A DNA stretch of 64,000 bases, from positions 298,447-362,446 of the forward strand of contig LLEY01000059.1 in the NCBI GenBank assembly GCA_001414485.1, in the 5' to 3' direction. This DNA comes from Calycina herbarum (taxonomy: Eukaryota > Ascomycota > Leotiomycetes > Helotiales > Pezizellaceae). This document shows, piece after piece, positions 20,961-32,391 of this stretch (the first letter of the stretch is position 1; each line of letters opens with the position of its first letter). The translations under genes and the position numbers were made by a program. The notes beneath the pieces were generated by a model, which was not told the DNA's origin, did not search any database, and worked only from the letters and a program-made list of their open reading frames with translations.

Positions 20961-22364
20961 TATAAACCTCTTACTATAATTATAGCTTTATACCTTGCTT
21001 ATATACTACTTTCGGAATTATAGATTATATTATATATCTCCTTATTTATAACCGATTCCTAGGCTTCTATTACTACTTAACGTAATCTCTAATAGTTACG
21101 ATAAACCTTAGAGTCTAATTTCTATAGAATATCTTTTATTCTATTCTATATCTACTTAATAGATAATAAGTTAGATGAAAAGACTAGCTAGAATATTAGT
21201 ATAACCTCTCTCTCTCTTATCTACTATAATATCGTCTTCGTAGTATATCCTAGACTTTTATCTTACTAGTATTAAAGCTCTAATATACTAGATCGATATA
21301 GATAGTTCTATATAATAGGAAATATATACTCTTTATATAATTCTAAAGTAATCGTCTTCTACTTCTTCTTCTAAAACAGCCTAGGTCTCTTACTATATTT
21401 ACTACTTATATAACTCTAGAATATCTAACTAATTTTCCGCTACTACTTATAAGTAATATAGTCTAGTAGATATAACTCTAACTCTTCTTTTAATCGTATA
21501 TAGTACTACTGTCGATAATATCTAGGTAATATCTAAGTCTTGTCGCTCTAAAGTATAGTATTCTACTACTTTATTATCTAATTCTTATACTTAATAGTCT
21601 AGGCTAGATAAGCTTTCTAATTCTTCTTAAAGAGAGAGAGAACCTTCTACCTTATTCCTTATATATACTCTTCTTTCTTAAAAGCTGTTCGAATCGCGTA
21701 AGATAAGCAGTTCTAACCTAGATACTTCGAAAGCTCTATCTATAGTATATCGCGATTTCGAGAGCTTATAATAGACTAGGCTACTAGTTGTTTCTGTTAT
21801 AGAGTATTAAGAAGAACATACTAGCCGGTAGAGGACTTCTAAGATATCGGACGTAAGATAAGAGCGTAGTCGATTTATTAGTATATAAAGTAAAGCTATA
21901 AGATAAGATCGGGTATTAACTAGCTAGCTATATAATATAGAGTCTATATTCGAAGGCGATCGTTCTAAGTCGTCGTATAAGTAGACGTCTTTAGCGTAGG
22001 AATATTTATATTAAGAATATAGTATAAAATAGAGTATAAAAGCAGCTATAGAGTACTTCTAAAATAATAAATTTAATTAGTAGTAGCTCTTATATAATAT
22101 AGTATAAATCGAGTAATATAATCTTAATTTTATATTTATTTCTACTTATATATTATAACCCTAGCCGCTGTAATATTAGCCTAGAACCTTAGGCTATAAC
22201 ACTTACGTAAGTACTAGAATTAGTATCTAAAACCTTATATTATATATTATAAATAAGACTCTTATACTATTTCTTTATCTACTTTATATTATTAGTAAAA
22301 TCTTTATCTAAAGCTTTTTTAAAAGTTCTTAGATAAGTATTTAACCTAGACTTATTTTACTATA
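20961..22364. repeat. RIP-degraded repeat DNA, family not recognised
   Basis: Very AT-rich, almost free of CpA and TpG, with CpG retained. Stops crowd all frames. It is presumably an old transposon, but I could not identify a protein motif in either orientation. Confidence 0.5.
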
Positions 22365-22567
22365 TATAATAGTTCTAGTTATATATATTCTAATCACGTG
22401 AGATCCCGTGACCAGGTTTTCCCGAGGTTCTGCCGAGGACTCGCTTAGTATAGTTAAATAGAGTAAGAGCGTCTATACTCTCTACTTCTCTCTTTAGTTT
22501 AGTTTTTCTTAATATAAGATACTATTTTATAAATACTTCTTTTATATATTTATAAAAAGCTATTATA
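22365..22567 (+). repeat. LTR of a chromoviral gypsy family (solo or 5' LTR)
   Basis: About 203 bp, related to the LTR at 57133-57315 in opposite orientation. The blocks GAGGTTCTRCCGARG, CTCGCTTAGT and TTCTCTCTTTAGTTTAG are shared, as is the end (AAGCTATTATA here, GAGCTGTTATA there). The central part around CACGTG is one of the least mutated stretches nearby. No matching target duplication was found. Confidence 0.5.
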
Positions 22568-23100
22568 CTAAAACTAAACTCTTACTATTATCTAAGAAGA
22601 TATATAAATATTCTAAACTAGCGACGTAGTTTATAAATATAGTATATATATTTATCTTATATTAAACTCTTTTATATATAGTAATAAGCTTCGACGCTTC
22701 TCTATTATAAACTATAACTAAAGAGAAACTTATAAGAGTATATATATATAAATACGAGAATTTAAAGCTATAGTTCTATCTACGAAGATAATACAGGTTA
22801 TATACCTAGAGAAAAGAGGTTACTAAGTAAGTATAAGCTATAAGAAGCTGAAATCTTATACGAGCTATAAAGAGCTAGAAGTATATATAGCTAAGATCTC
22901 GCTATAGCTTTCGTTATAGCTGTAAAGAAGCTGAGATCTCGCTATAGCTCTTGTTATAGCTCTTATTATAGATCTATATATTCTAAGGTAATTACCGAGG
23001 TTACGTACTATTATATACTATTACGTATATTCTTCTAGGTTATAGACTAGCGCTGTAATATTACCTCTCTCTTTTGAAAAAGCTTATTTATAAGCTTTAT
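22568..23100 (+). repeat. RIP-degraded internal region after an LTR
   Basis: Follows the LTR at 22365-22567. Weakly coding plus-strand stretches (for example KELEVYIAKISL) might be gag remnants. It is cut by the next element. Low certainty. Confidence 0.3.
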
Positions 23101-26100
23101 ATTATAACTAATTTATTATTATAAGCCGAATATAAAGAGGTTAATAGATAAGGTTATCTTTATTATAAGAAGAATTAACTAAGAAAGAGAAAGAGAAGAA
23201 GTCTATTCTACGTATAAGAAAAGAGGTTTTATACGTAGAGGCTATATATAATTACCGGTTATTAGAACGACGTTAGAACCTCTTATGTTAAGGTTACGTA
23301 AGGTCACGTTTTATACGAAGGTTAGTAGGCCGAGTACTCTTCAGATATAAACTGTTATATTACTCTCTCTCTCCGGCTCTCTAGAGGTTATAAGCCTTTG
23401 TATCTTCTAGAGCGTCTTAAGACTTCTAGGTTAGCTTAGTATATTCTTTCTATTTTACTAGTAGTTTACTAGTACGTCCTCGTTCTCTATATTTGTTAAG
23501 AATCGCTTCTACTACGTATTCCTAGTCGTCTTTAAGAATCTCTAGTCTAGGTTAATCGTCGTCTTAAACTTAACTTAGTAGTAAGTCGTTCGAGGCTAGT
23601 TATAGAAGCTAGGAGTAGAATACGTCGTAGATTCTAGAAGAAGTATCTAAGTAATAACTATACGTCTTAATTACTTCTAGTACTATATATTTAGTCTGCT
23701 TTATATTAAGCTTCTTTAACTTTCTTATTATATAAACGTTTTATAAGTTTAGCTAGACTTTGTCTTTAACTTTAAAGCTTAGCGCTTATTATCTTCTTTT
23801 ATTTATAACGTCTTCTATTATTTACTATATAGTAGCTATTACTAACTATGCCTATTCCTATACTTCTTTAAGCTTTTATACGATTATATTAGTCTTTTAA
23901 ATTAGCGATCGTAGTATAGCTTCGTTTAAGAGTTTATATTAGATATCTAGAAGCTTAGTATAATATCTATATTAAAGAAAGAAAGAGCTTACTTTTATAG
24001 CTAATACTATTTAGTTATTAATCGCTATTCTATAAATAGTAGTAGTTCTTCTTAGTTGTCTTAAGTATAATCTACGAATATTCGTAGATAGGTTTCTACT
24101 ATCTAGTTTATTCGTTCTATAGATTTATTTATTTCTAGATAAAAAGCAGTAGAAAGCTTTTATATAATTCCTAAGAGAGAATATATTCTTATCTAAAGAT
24201 AGCCTACGAACTATGTTTCTTAATCTAATACTATTGCTTTTAGTAGATAGTACTTTTAATAAAAGATTTAAACGAACTATCTAGCGACTGTTTTAGACGT
24301 AATATTCTTAAGACTATTATAGATTATTTCTTTTCCTAGCTTATTTATAATTATAACTATGTTTATATATTTATTACTTTCTAGTAGCTCGACTATAAAG
24401 TCTATTGAAATTTCGCTCTAGATTCGGTTTAGAACTAGTAAAGGCTTTAGAAATCCTTGTTATATATCTCTCTAAGCTTTATTACTTCTATAAGCGTCGT
24501 AGTTTTATATAAACCTTTAGACGTCTTATAATATCTAGAGCTAGAAGTATTATTATAAGAGGATCTAAGCTATACTTTCTTATCTAGGGTAACTATAGAG
24601 CTTTAAATCGTATATAGACTAGATTATCTTTATACGTAGTTCTTTATTATTTAGAACCTATAACCGGTCTTTAAACTTTAGCTTTTCTTCGTTCGTAAGC
24701 GTATATTTAGACATCGATATCTTAAGCTTTAAGCTAGTAGAGAACGTTCTTTTGCCTTGTTATATAACGTCTTTTATTACTTAAAAGTTAGCGTCTACTT
24801 CTTTAGCTATTGTCTAGAGTTCTTAGAGAGTTCTTTTATTATCTAAGACTGTCTCTTACGTCTATACAGCTTCTTACGTTTATACTAGATTCGCTTTTAT
24901 AATCTCTAGAGTCTATCTTTCTTCGTTTATAAACTTAAAAAGTTACTTTATATAATAATCGATTCGTTTATCTATAGCGTTGTCTAGTATATCTTATTCT
25001 CGTTATAAAAGAGCGTCTACTTAAATATTATCTTTCTTTTTAATATATATAATTATAAAGTTATACTTTAAGAGAGCTAGAGACTATTATATTTATCGTT
25101 TTTATAAGCTTCTAAACTATTATAAAGTACTTAAGGTTCTTATAATCTATTTAAATTTTAAAGCTATCTACGCTTTATAACTTAGGATCTTAAGCTTCTA
25201 GGTACTATATAATAGCTAGTATCTCTTTATCGTAGATTTCGTAGTTATATTTAGTAGATAAGTTCTTCTTTGAAAAGAAGATATAGAGTTATAAGAGTCC
25301 TTTGTTATTATATTATATAAGCGCGCTACTAATATACTAGTTAGAAGAGTCTGTTTCTATAATCGTTTATCTTTTATACTTGAATTATATAAGAGCTAGA
25401 GCTATAGTAAATATATACTTTAGTTGTTTAAAAACGTCTTAATATTCGTTTATCTACGTAAACGTGTATTTCTTATAAGTAAGTTCTATAAGAGGTCTTA
25501 TAATATTAGAATAGTTTTTAATAACGTTTTAGTAGAAGTTTATAAAGCTAAGGAAGCTTTATATAGCTTTAACTGTTATAGGTACTTTCTAGTTAAGAAT
25601 CGCTTTTATCTTTTCTAGATCTATTTCTACTCTTAAGTTAATATTAAAGATAAACCCTAGATACTTTATATATATAACTAAGAATTCGTATTTATTAATA
25701 TTAAGAAAGAGTCCTACGTTTTTAAGCTTCTTTAGAATAAGTTTAACTTATTCTTTATATTCTTTAAGAGTTCTATCTATAAAGATTAGAATATTATCTA
25801 TATAAGTAGAGTAGAATTTATCTAAGTATTTCTATAACGTCTAGTTAACGTATCTTTAGAACGTACTTAGTATGTTTACAAGTCTAAAAGAGGTAACTAT
25901 CTATTTATATAATCTATATCTTATATAAAAAGCTGTCTTTTATTTATCTTCTTTTATAATCTAGATTTAGTAAAAAGCTTAGCTTATATTAAGTTTTATA
26001 TACTGTTTTACCTTCTTAGCTCGTTATAAGATTTCGTAGATTAGAGGAAGTAGGTACTAGTTCTTTTATATAACTTTATTTAGAGTATAGTAATCGATAT

Positions 26101-27590
26101 AGAACTATAGACCTTCTTCTAGCTTTTATACGAAGAGTATAGAGGTAGTAGTAGAAGAGTTACTAACTCGAATCTAGCCTTTGTCTATATACTCTATAAG
26201 CGTTCTTTAAAGAATAAGAAGTTTATTAGAAGATATATTATAGAGTAGTTCTTAAGAGACCGTAGCTTTCTTTCTATCTTCTTTCGTAAGTTTAATCTAG
26301 TAGTCTATTCTATCGCCTTATAAAGGAGGTACTTTGTCTAAGTCTTTTAGACTAAAAGCGCTAATATAATCTTAGAACTGTAATAGTAGCTTTGTTTAAG
26401 AATCTGTCTTTGTCTTCTTTATCTTCTTAAGTGCTTTAGTAATATCTTATAAGCTAGCTAAGAATACTTGTATATTTTAACGAGATTTATTTATTATTAT
26501 CTAGAAGGCTTTTATAGAGATAGGCTAGTAATTAATAGAGGAGTTTATATAGCTGTCTACTTCTAGACTTTTAACTTAATTTTATATAAGCGTATTTATT
26601 AAAGAGATAAGATATTTAGAAGTAGGACTATTAATTCGAGCGTCTTACTTAATAATCTAGAGAAGTCCTAGAATTATATCGTATAATTCTAAGCGAGGAA
26701 TAATATAGAGAAACGACCTAGCTTTATAGTACTTATTAATATCTAAAGAGACAGCGGCGACTTCTATTACTATATTATCTAAGAGAGTATTAAAGCTAGA
26801 GAGCTCTTAAGAGGAGATAAGAATATACTAAAGGTTATTCTAGGTAGTAAAGAAGGAGCTAATAAGTCTATATAATAAATATCTAGAGTTAAGAAGAGTC
26901 TTTATAAAATATTCTTTATTAACTAACGTAGAAACTAAAAACAAAGGACTATCTATTAACTTCTTTTAGAACTTAATCTATTCTTTTACTACTTCCTTTA
27001 AAACCTTCTTCTGCTTTTAATAGCGTCTTTTACTAGAAGCTATTCTTTTTCTAAATCGTTAGAGTTAAAGACTTCTATAATTCTTTCTTTACTCTTAATA
27101 TCTTCTTTCTAGATAGAAGCTATCTAGACCTTCTTTGTCGTCTATTTTATCTTTGTCTTATAGTTCTAGATTTAGTATTCTTTAAGTCTATATCTTAAGT
27201 AGAGGCTTAAGCTTTTTCTTTTAGTTAGGACTTTGTCTAAGCTCTATCGTAGTTCTTTTAATTAAGTAGAGAAGACTGCTATAGTTAGTTCCTAGTCTAT
27301 TATATTATACGAGGAACTGTTCTTAGATTTATATAAGGTTCTAGCTCTAGGTAAGATCGTTCGTAGCTTCTTTGTTTACTAAGATATAAGATTAGTAACT
27401 TTGTTTAGCTAATTAGTAATTATTTATAATTATCTATAGTATCTATTATAGATACTATCTTCTTAGATACTAACAGTTATAGTAATTAGCTTTGTACTAA
27501 GAGTAGTCTTTAAGTAACTCTTCTTAATTACGTTGTCTTATCCCTAGCTAGAAGCTTCTAGGATTAGCTAATCGAATTCGTTAAGGAATT
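23101..27590 (-). mobile_element. Chromodomain-bearing Ty3/gypsy retrotransposon remnant, minus strand
   Basis: The left LTR is about 23.10-23.36 kb, ending in TGTTATA before a pyrimidine tract (TTACTCTCTCTCTCC) that is the polypurine tract on the minus strand. Reading leftward-going frames, the C-terminus near 23.39-23.50 kb is a chromodomain (EYVVEAILNKYRERG, LLVKWKEYTKLTWKS), followed at higher coordinates by integrase, then RNase H and RT near 25.8 kb (YIDNILIF, equivalent to YxDD with one Asp lost) and gag-protease up to about 27.5 kb. Stops replace Trp and Gln codons throughout, as RIP predicts. The right LTR is missing or unrecognised. It is non-autonomous and dead. Confidence 0.7.
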
Positions 27591-28267
27591 CGTTCTACTA
27601 TAAACTGTTCTTTAATTTCCTAAAAGATAGCCTCGGCTTTCTTATTCTAGATAAAGTTTATAGCTTTTCTAGTTAGTATTAACATTGGTTTTATAATCTT
27701 TATATAATCCTTAATAAATAAGTAATAAAAGTTAGTAAATCTAAGAAAGAATTATACGTCTTTAATATTTTTTAGTATTTCTTATTTAATAATAGTATAG
27801 ATCTTTTCTAGATCTATTTCTATTTTTCCTAGACTAAAAACACGTCTTAGAAAAAGAGTATAAGTAACTCTAAACTCGTATTTTAAGAGTTTTAATTAAG
27901 AGTCTACTTTTATAAGTTATTATAAAACTTCTTTAATATATCTCTTATATTCCTCTTCTTTTTCTAAGAAGATTAATATATTATCTAGAAAGTATATAAT
28001 AGTAACTCTTAAGAGATCTTCTAAAATACTATTATTCTATCTCTAATAAGTAGCTAGTATATTAGTTAGACTAAAAGATATTACTATATACTCGTAGAGT
28101 TCTAATAGTAAGACGAATACCGTCTTCTATTTATACCTAGCTTTAATTCTAATTAAGCTATAAGTATTTTACTAATCTAGTTTTATAAATTTCTTTACTT
28201 AGTCTAACTTATCTTATAAGTATTAACTAGTTAGTAATAGATAAGCGTCTTTAATTATTATATTATT
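27591..28267 (-). repeat. Reverse transcriptase fragment of the 461-bp-LTR gypsy family, left part
   Basis: Closely similar to the pol region at about 42.44-43.1 kb of the element at 39628-46975 and to a third copy at about 56.5 kb. The minus-strand frame shows the RT palm remnants. The fragment continues after the Fot1 insertion at 30088-30147, so the DNA transposon landed inside it. Confidence 0.65.
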
Positions 28268-28269
28268 TA

Positions 28270-30087
28270 ACGTGTTTTATAAGCGAGTCGTCTACTTTCC
28301 TCGTCGCGTACTATATACTACTTTTAAATTATAATAGCTTAATACTACAACGTTTAATTACCTTCTTAAGAAGCTAATATTATTTTAGTAATCTAAGAAC
28401 TTGAAAACAACGTGTTATTAACTAAATAAAACACTATAAAGATTTACTATATTCCTCGAAAGACTCTCTTTAATCGACGTACTAGAAAGCTCTTACGACG
28501 CGATTACTAGCCTAATTCGAAAAAGCTTATAAAGCTAGAGAAGGAGGCAATAGTTAGATATATATTAGAGTTAGATTCGCGAGGGTTTTCGCTTATAAGA
28601 GATATAGTACGAAATATAGCTAATAATCTACTAAGAGAGTACGATAGAAAGCCTATAAGTAGGAACTAGCTAGATAACTTTATAAAACGTATACCTAAGC
28701 TTAAAACTTAATAGAGTCGTTTATACGATTATTAGTAAGCTTTAACTAAGGATCCGCGAGTTATTAGCTTATAGTTTATACTTATATAGTCTATTAAAGA
28801 GAAATATAGTATTTAAGATAAGAATATTTATAACTTTGACGAAAGTAGCTTTATAATAGAAGTTATTTCGTTCTAACTTATTATTATAAGCTTAGAAACG
28901 CGAAGGAAGCGAAAGCAAGTTTAGCTAAGTAATCGCGAGTAGGTTATAGTTATTTAGAGAGTTAACGTAATAGAATAGACAATCCTACTATTTATTATAT
29001 TCGCGGGTAAAGTACTTATTTCTACCTAGTACTAAGATATATATATACTATACGATTAGGTAATTAAGGTTAGTAATAACGGCTAGATAAATAATAAGCT
29101 TAGAGTTATATAGTTAAAGTATTTTAATAAGTATATAAAGATATAAAGTATAGAAGAGTATCGTTTATTAATTATTAATAGTTATAAAAGCTATAACTCG
29201 CTTAAATTCTAGTAACTCTATAAAGACTTAAATATTATTACTCTCTATATACCTCTATACTTATCGTATCTACTATAGCTACTTAATATAGTCTGCTTCT
29301 CGCTATTAAAGCGAGTGTATAGAGCTGAGATATTAGACTTAGTACGTAATTATATTAATTATATTACTAAAGAAACCTTTCTTCTAGTATTTAAAGTAGC
29401 TTTTTATAAAGCATTTATAAAGAATAATATCTACGCGAGTTTTAAAGAGGCTAGGCTAGTTCTATATAGCCTAGAAGCTATGTTATTAAAGCTTGATTTA
29501 AGACTTCGTATACTAATACTAATAATACTAGAAGACACTCTATAAACACCTAAAACACTAAGTAATATATACGAAATAATAGCTTAATCAACGCTTATTA
29601 GAGATCGGATTCAAAGATATTAAGACTTATTACCTAGTTCTATTATTTAGTCTCTTAATTAACTTGAAAAAGGCTTAACTAGAGTAATATATAATATAGT
29701 ATTAATACGTAAGGAAATCACTAGTCTTCGTATAATAACTAAGGCTATAACTAAGTGTAAAAGTCGTAAGAGGAAGTATATTAAGAGTTAAGAGATATTA
29801 ATAGTAGGCGACGTAGCTGATTTAATTATATCTAAGGAAAATAGTAGCTAGAAATAAGATAAAGAGTCTAGGAAAAGAGTTCGCGTAGACAGGTACTATA
29901 GCTATTATAGTAAAACTAGATATAATTCTTATACTTATTAGATAGAAATATTAGATATAGAAGATAGTGAAAGTTCTAAAGAATACTAGATAGCTTCTAT
30001 AGTAATAATAACTTTATATAGTATTAAGTATTTTATATTATAATAACACTAGGTTGAAAAAGTAGGTAACTCGCTTATAAAACACGT
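28270..30087 (+). mobile_element. Fot1/pogo-type (Tc1-mariner superfamily) DNA transposon
   Basis: 1,818 bp bounded by terminal inverted repeats. The left end ACGTGTTTTATAAGCGAGT matches the right end in reverse complement, and similarity continues to CTACTTT over about 30 bp with a few mismatches. The target TA is present on both sides (28268-28269 and 30088-30089). Joining the flanks recreates a segment colinear with the undisturbed gypsy copy at about 43.1 kb, which confirms the insertion point. The size is typical of Fot1 elements. It is RIP-mutated and its transposase frame is broken. Confidence 0.85.
28440..30000 (+). pseudogene. Degenerate Fot1/pogo DDE transposase
   Basis: The plus-strand reading shows a CENP-B-like helix-turn-helix segment (REYDRKPISRN, IKRIPKLKT) followed by DDE-domain landmarks: YNFDESSF with the first Asp, VI*LKYFNKYIKI, NSYKSYNS in place of the usual GHxSH, and a longer intact stretch 29315-29545 (RVYRAEILDLVRNYINYITK). 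Many Trp and Gln codons are now TAG or TAA and several His are Tyr, the expected result of C-to-T changes at CpA. No active product is possible. Confidence 0.75.
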
Positions 30088-30147
30088 TAGTTCTTTATAA
30101 TTAATATATGCTTATCTATTTAGATCGTTCTTTTTCTTAATAATAAG
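30088..30147 (-). repeat. RT fragment of the 461-bp-LTR gypsy family, right part
   Basis: Sixty bases colinear with about 43.11-43.17 kb (GTAATTAATATATRC, CTTAATAATAAGTAT). Together with 27591-28267 it forms the target of the Fot1 insertion. It ends at the (TAT)n tail of the LINE. Confidence 0.6.
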
Positions 30148-31842
30148 TATTATTATTATTATTATTCTTACGCTACGTAGGCTGTAGGCCGAGCTCTAAG
30201 AGTAAGTAGTATATCTTCTATTCTAGTTTATAATACCTTTCGGCCTGTTCTTCTTCGCCTCTCGAGTTTCTTTATAAGCGTGCGATACTCCTTCGTTGAT
30301 TCCTACTGCTGTTTATTCAGAGCTCTTCTCTCTAACCTAGTAATAAACTAGAGGGGTAGGTTAAAGTGCTTAACTACTAAAGCGTGTATTAGTAGTATAG
30401 AGAGCGCCTAGGCGCTCTCTTAAAACTAGCGGAGCCGGGGTCTTACTCTCTAGCACGCCTCGGCTCTCTCTTCCTCTTCCTCTCTTTCTCTTACCTCTTC
30501 CTCGCCTTTCTCTCTTGTCCTCTTCGAGCAATTCTAGCGCTAGCCTATATTCCTAAAGTCTTCTAAGCCTAAGTAGCTAGGTAGTAATTCTCGGCGCTAG
30601 CTTCCTATTCGCTAGTGCTCCTCTAAGCTCTCTTAAGTTTCTGATACTCTTTCTAAGAGCTCTTATAAGTGCTTCTCTCTCTTGTAGAATATCTTAGTAG
30701 AATAGTACTAGATACTCTACCGTCTCTCTTCTGCTCGCGTACGTATACTATAGTGTTAGCTAGCCTAGTACCCTTCTTATAAAGAGGAAGGCGTTAAGCC
30801 CTATTACCTCTGTTCTTACCTAGACGAGTAGCGAGCTCTTTGTCTTAGCAAGCTCTTTATAGACTTTCTATAGCTCCTAGTTTACTAGGTCTGCCTCGTC
30901 TAACGCTTCTATATACCGTGTTAGGTTCTTCTCTCAAGCTCTCTTTCTTTGAGCCTCTAGGCGTTCCTACTACTCTACGAGCGTAGCGTTATATCTAAAA
31001 CCCTCTCTCTCTATTCTCTACTCTTTTTCCTATGCTTGCCTCGCTCTCTAGGAGTATAGCATCGCTTTTCCTAGCTTTAATAGTCTTCCTCTCCTTCTTC
31101 TTAGCTACGCGGCTATATTCTTATAAGTACCTTAGATCAGCTTTCCTAGTTAAGACGTTTGGAATTTCTTTTTAAAAGCAGCTACTCGAAGGTTAAGATA
31201 GAGGTCTACTAGGGCGTAGTCTACCTCTACCTCTAGGCTCTAGATCGGGGTAGCTTTATATACTTCTATTACTACTTATAAACACTTCGATTGTTATATA
31301 AGAAAGCTTCTTACTATCCCCTTTATACTCCCTCCTTTTAGCGTTACGTAGTACTAAGCTAACGCTCTATACATAATTATACTTCTTATTACTACTATAT
31401 ATATTTGCTTTATACAGTAGTAATCGACGCTCTACGTCTTACTAGCAAGTCTTATAAGCGTAAAGGTGTACGTTATAAGCTTCTTCCGTACCCTCTTCTT
31501 ATACGCTTTCTAGTTTAGTTTTCTATTAAACTTAACTCTAAGAAACCTTATATACTTAACTAGTATAAGCTTTAACTCTCTAAACTACACTATTTCTTTC
31601 TATAGAGCTCTCGTTCTTATAAAGTATATAAGTACTGTCTTTTCTAGGCTAAAAGCTATTCCTCGCTTATTTACCTACTTGCTATATACTCTCTAGGCTA
31701 ACTCGAGTATCCTACAGTTTACTACTATACTCTTTAATATTATAAGTAGGTTTATATCGTCTACGAAGCCTACTATAATTAGCCTATTAATTCTTACTAG
31801 GTTATTATATAATATTAAAGTAAAAAGAATAAACAGTATTAG
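30148..31842 (-). mobile_element. LINE (Tad1-like non-LTR retrotransposon), 3' segment
   Basis: The 3' end is marked by a (TAT)n run at 30148-30166, an (ATA)n tail on the element's own strand. The minus-strand frame shows the RT catalytic block GFVDDIN at 31749-31770 and the downstream thumb/connection region. This is segment 4 of a LINE split by three LTR elements; the others are at 37759-39627, 46976-47303 and 53222-54405, about 5.1 kb in total. The FVDD motif has survived RIP. Confidence 0.75.
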
Positions 31843-32171
31843 TGTTACGGACCTGGCCACCGCCGAGCACGTGACTCGCGTACGGCTGCTCGCCGGCGTC
31901 TATAAAGCCTGCTATTCCTAGCCTGGCCTAGAACCATTCCTACCTAGGCTAGGAACCATTTCTATAAACGGATCGACATTTCTATAACTTATCGATTCCT
32001 TAGCTATCTCTATATTATAGGACCTCTAGAAGTCTCCTCTTTCCTTCTCTTCTCTTCTATAGCTTAAGATCTTTAATTAAACCACCTCTTACTTCTCTAA
32101 TTATCTGCTACACCTATATATACTATAGGTAAGGATAACTACTAGAGGGCTAGCAGATTAGGTTTATTATA
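31843..32171 (+). repeat. 5' LTR of gypsy family 1 copy 1
   Basis: 329 bp, TGTTACGG...TTATTATA. The first 100 bp are GC-rich and only lightly RIPed (GCACGTGACTCGCG), in contrast to the interior. Confidence 0.92.
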
Positions 32172-32391
32172 TTATCTAAAGCTCCCTTCTTCTCTCTATT
32201 TACTACTGCTCCTAGGAAGGATTAGAATATCTATTACGATTCTAATACAACACCTATAGTCTATATAGACTGTCTATAGATACTACCGGCGCCTTATACA
32301 GCCCCGCGTACCTGCGCCTACCACCGTGTATAAGAGGCTAGGGCTCTTCTACCTATACCCTCTGTCCTTATAACTAAGTCGTCTACAACGA

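Noticed and set aside
25424..25618. Open frame of 64 codons on the plus strand in the AT-rich block
   Set aside because: It is antisense to the RT region of a minus-strand gypsy remnant. The open frame is chance in stop-poor antisense phase.
30148..30166. Simple (TAT)n microsatellite
   Set aside because: It is kept as the LINE 3' tail, since it marks exactly where gypsy sequence changes to LINE sequence, and is not treated as an independent repeat.
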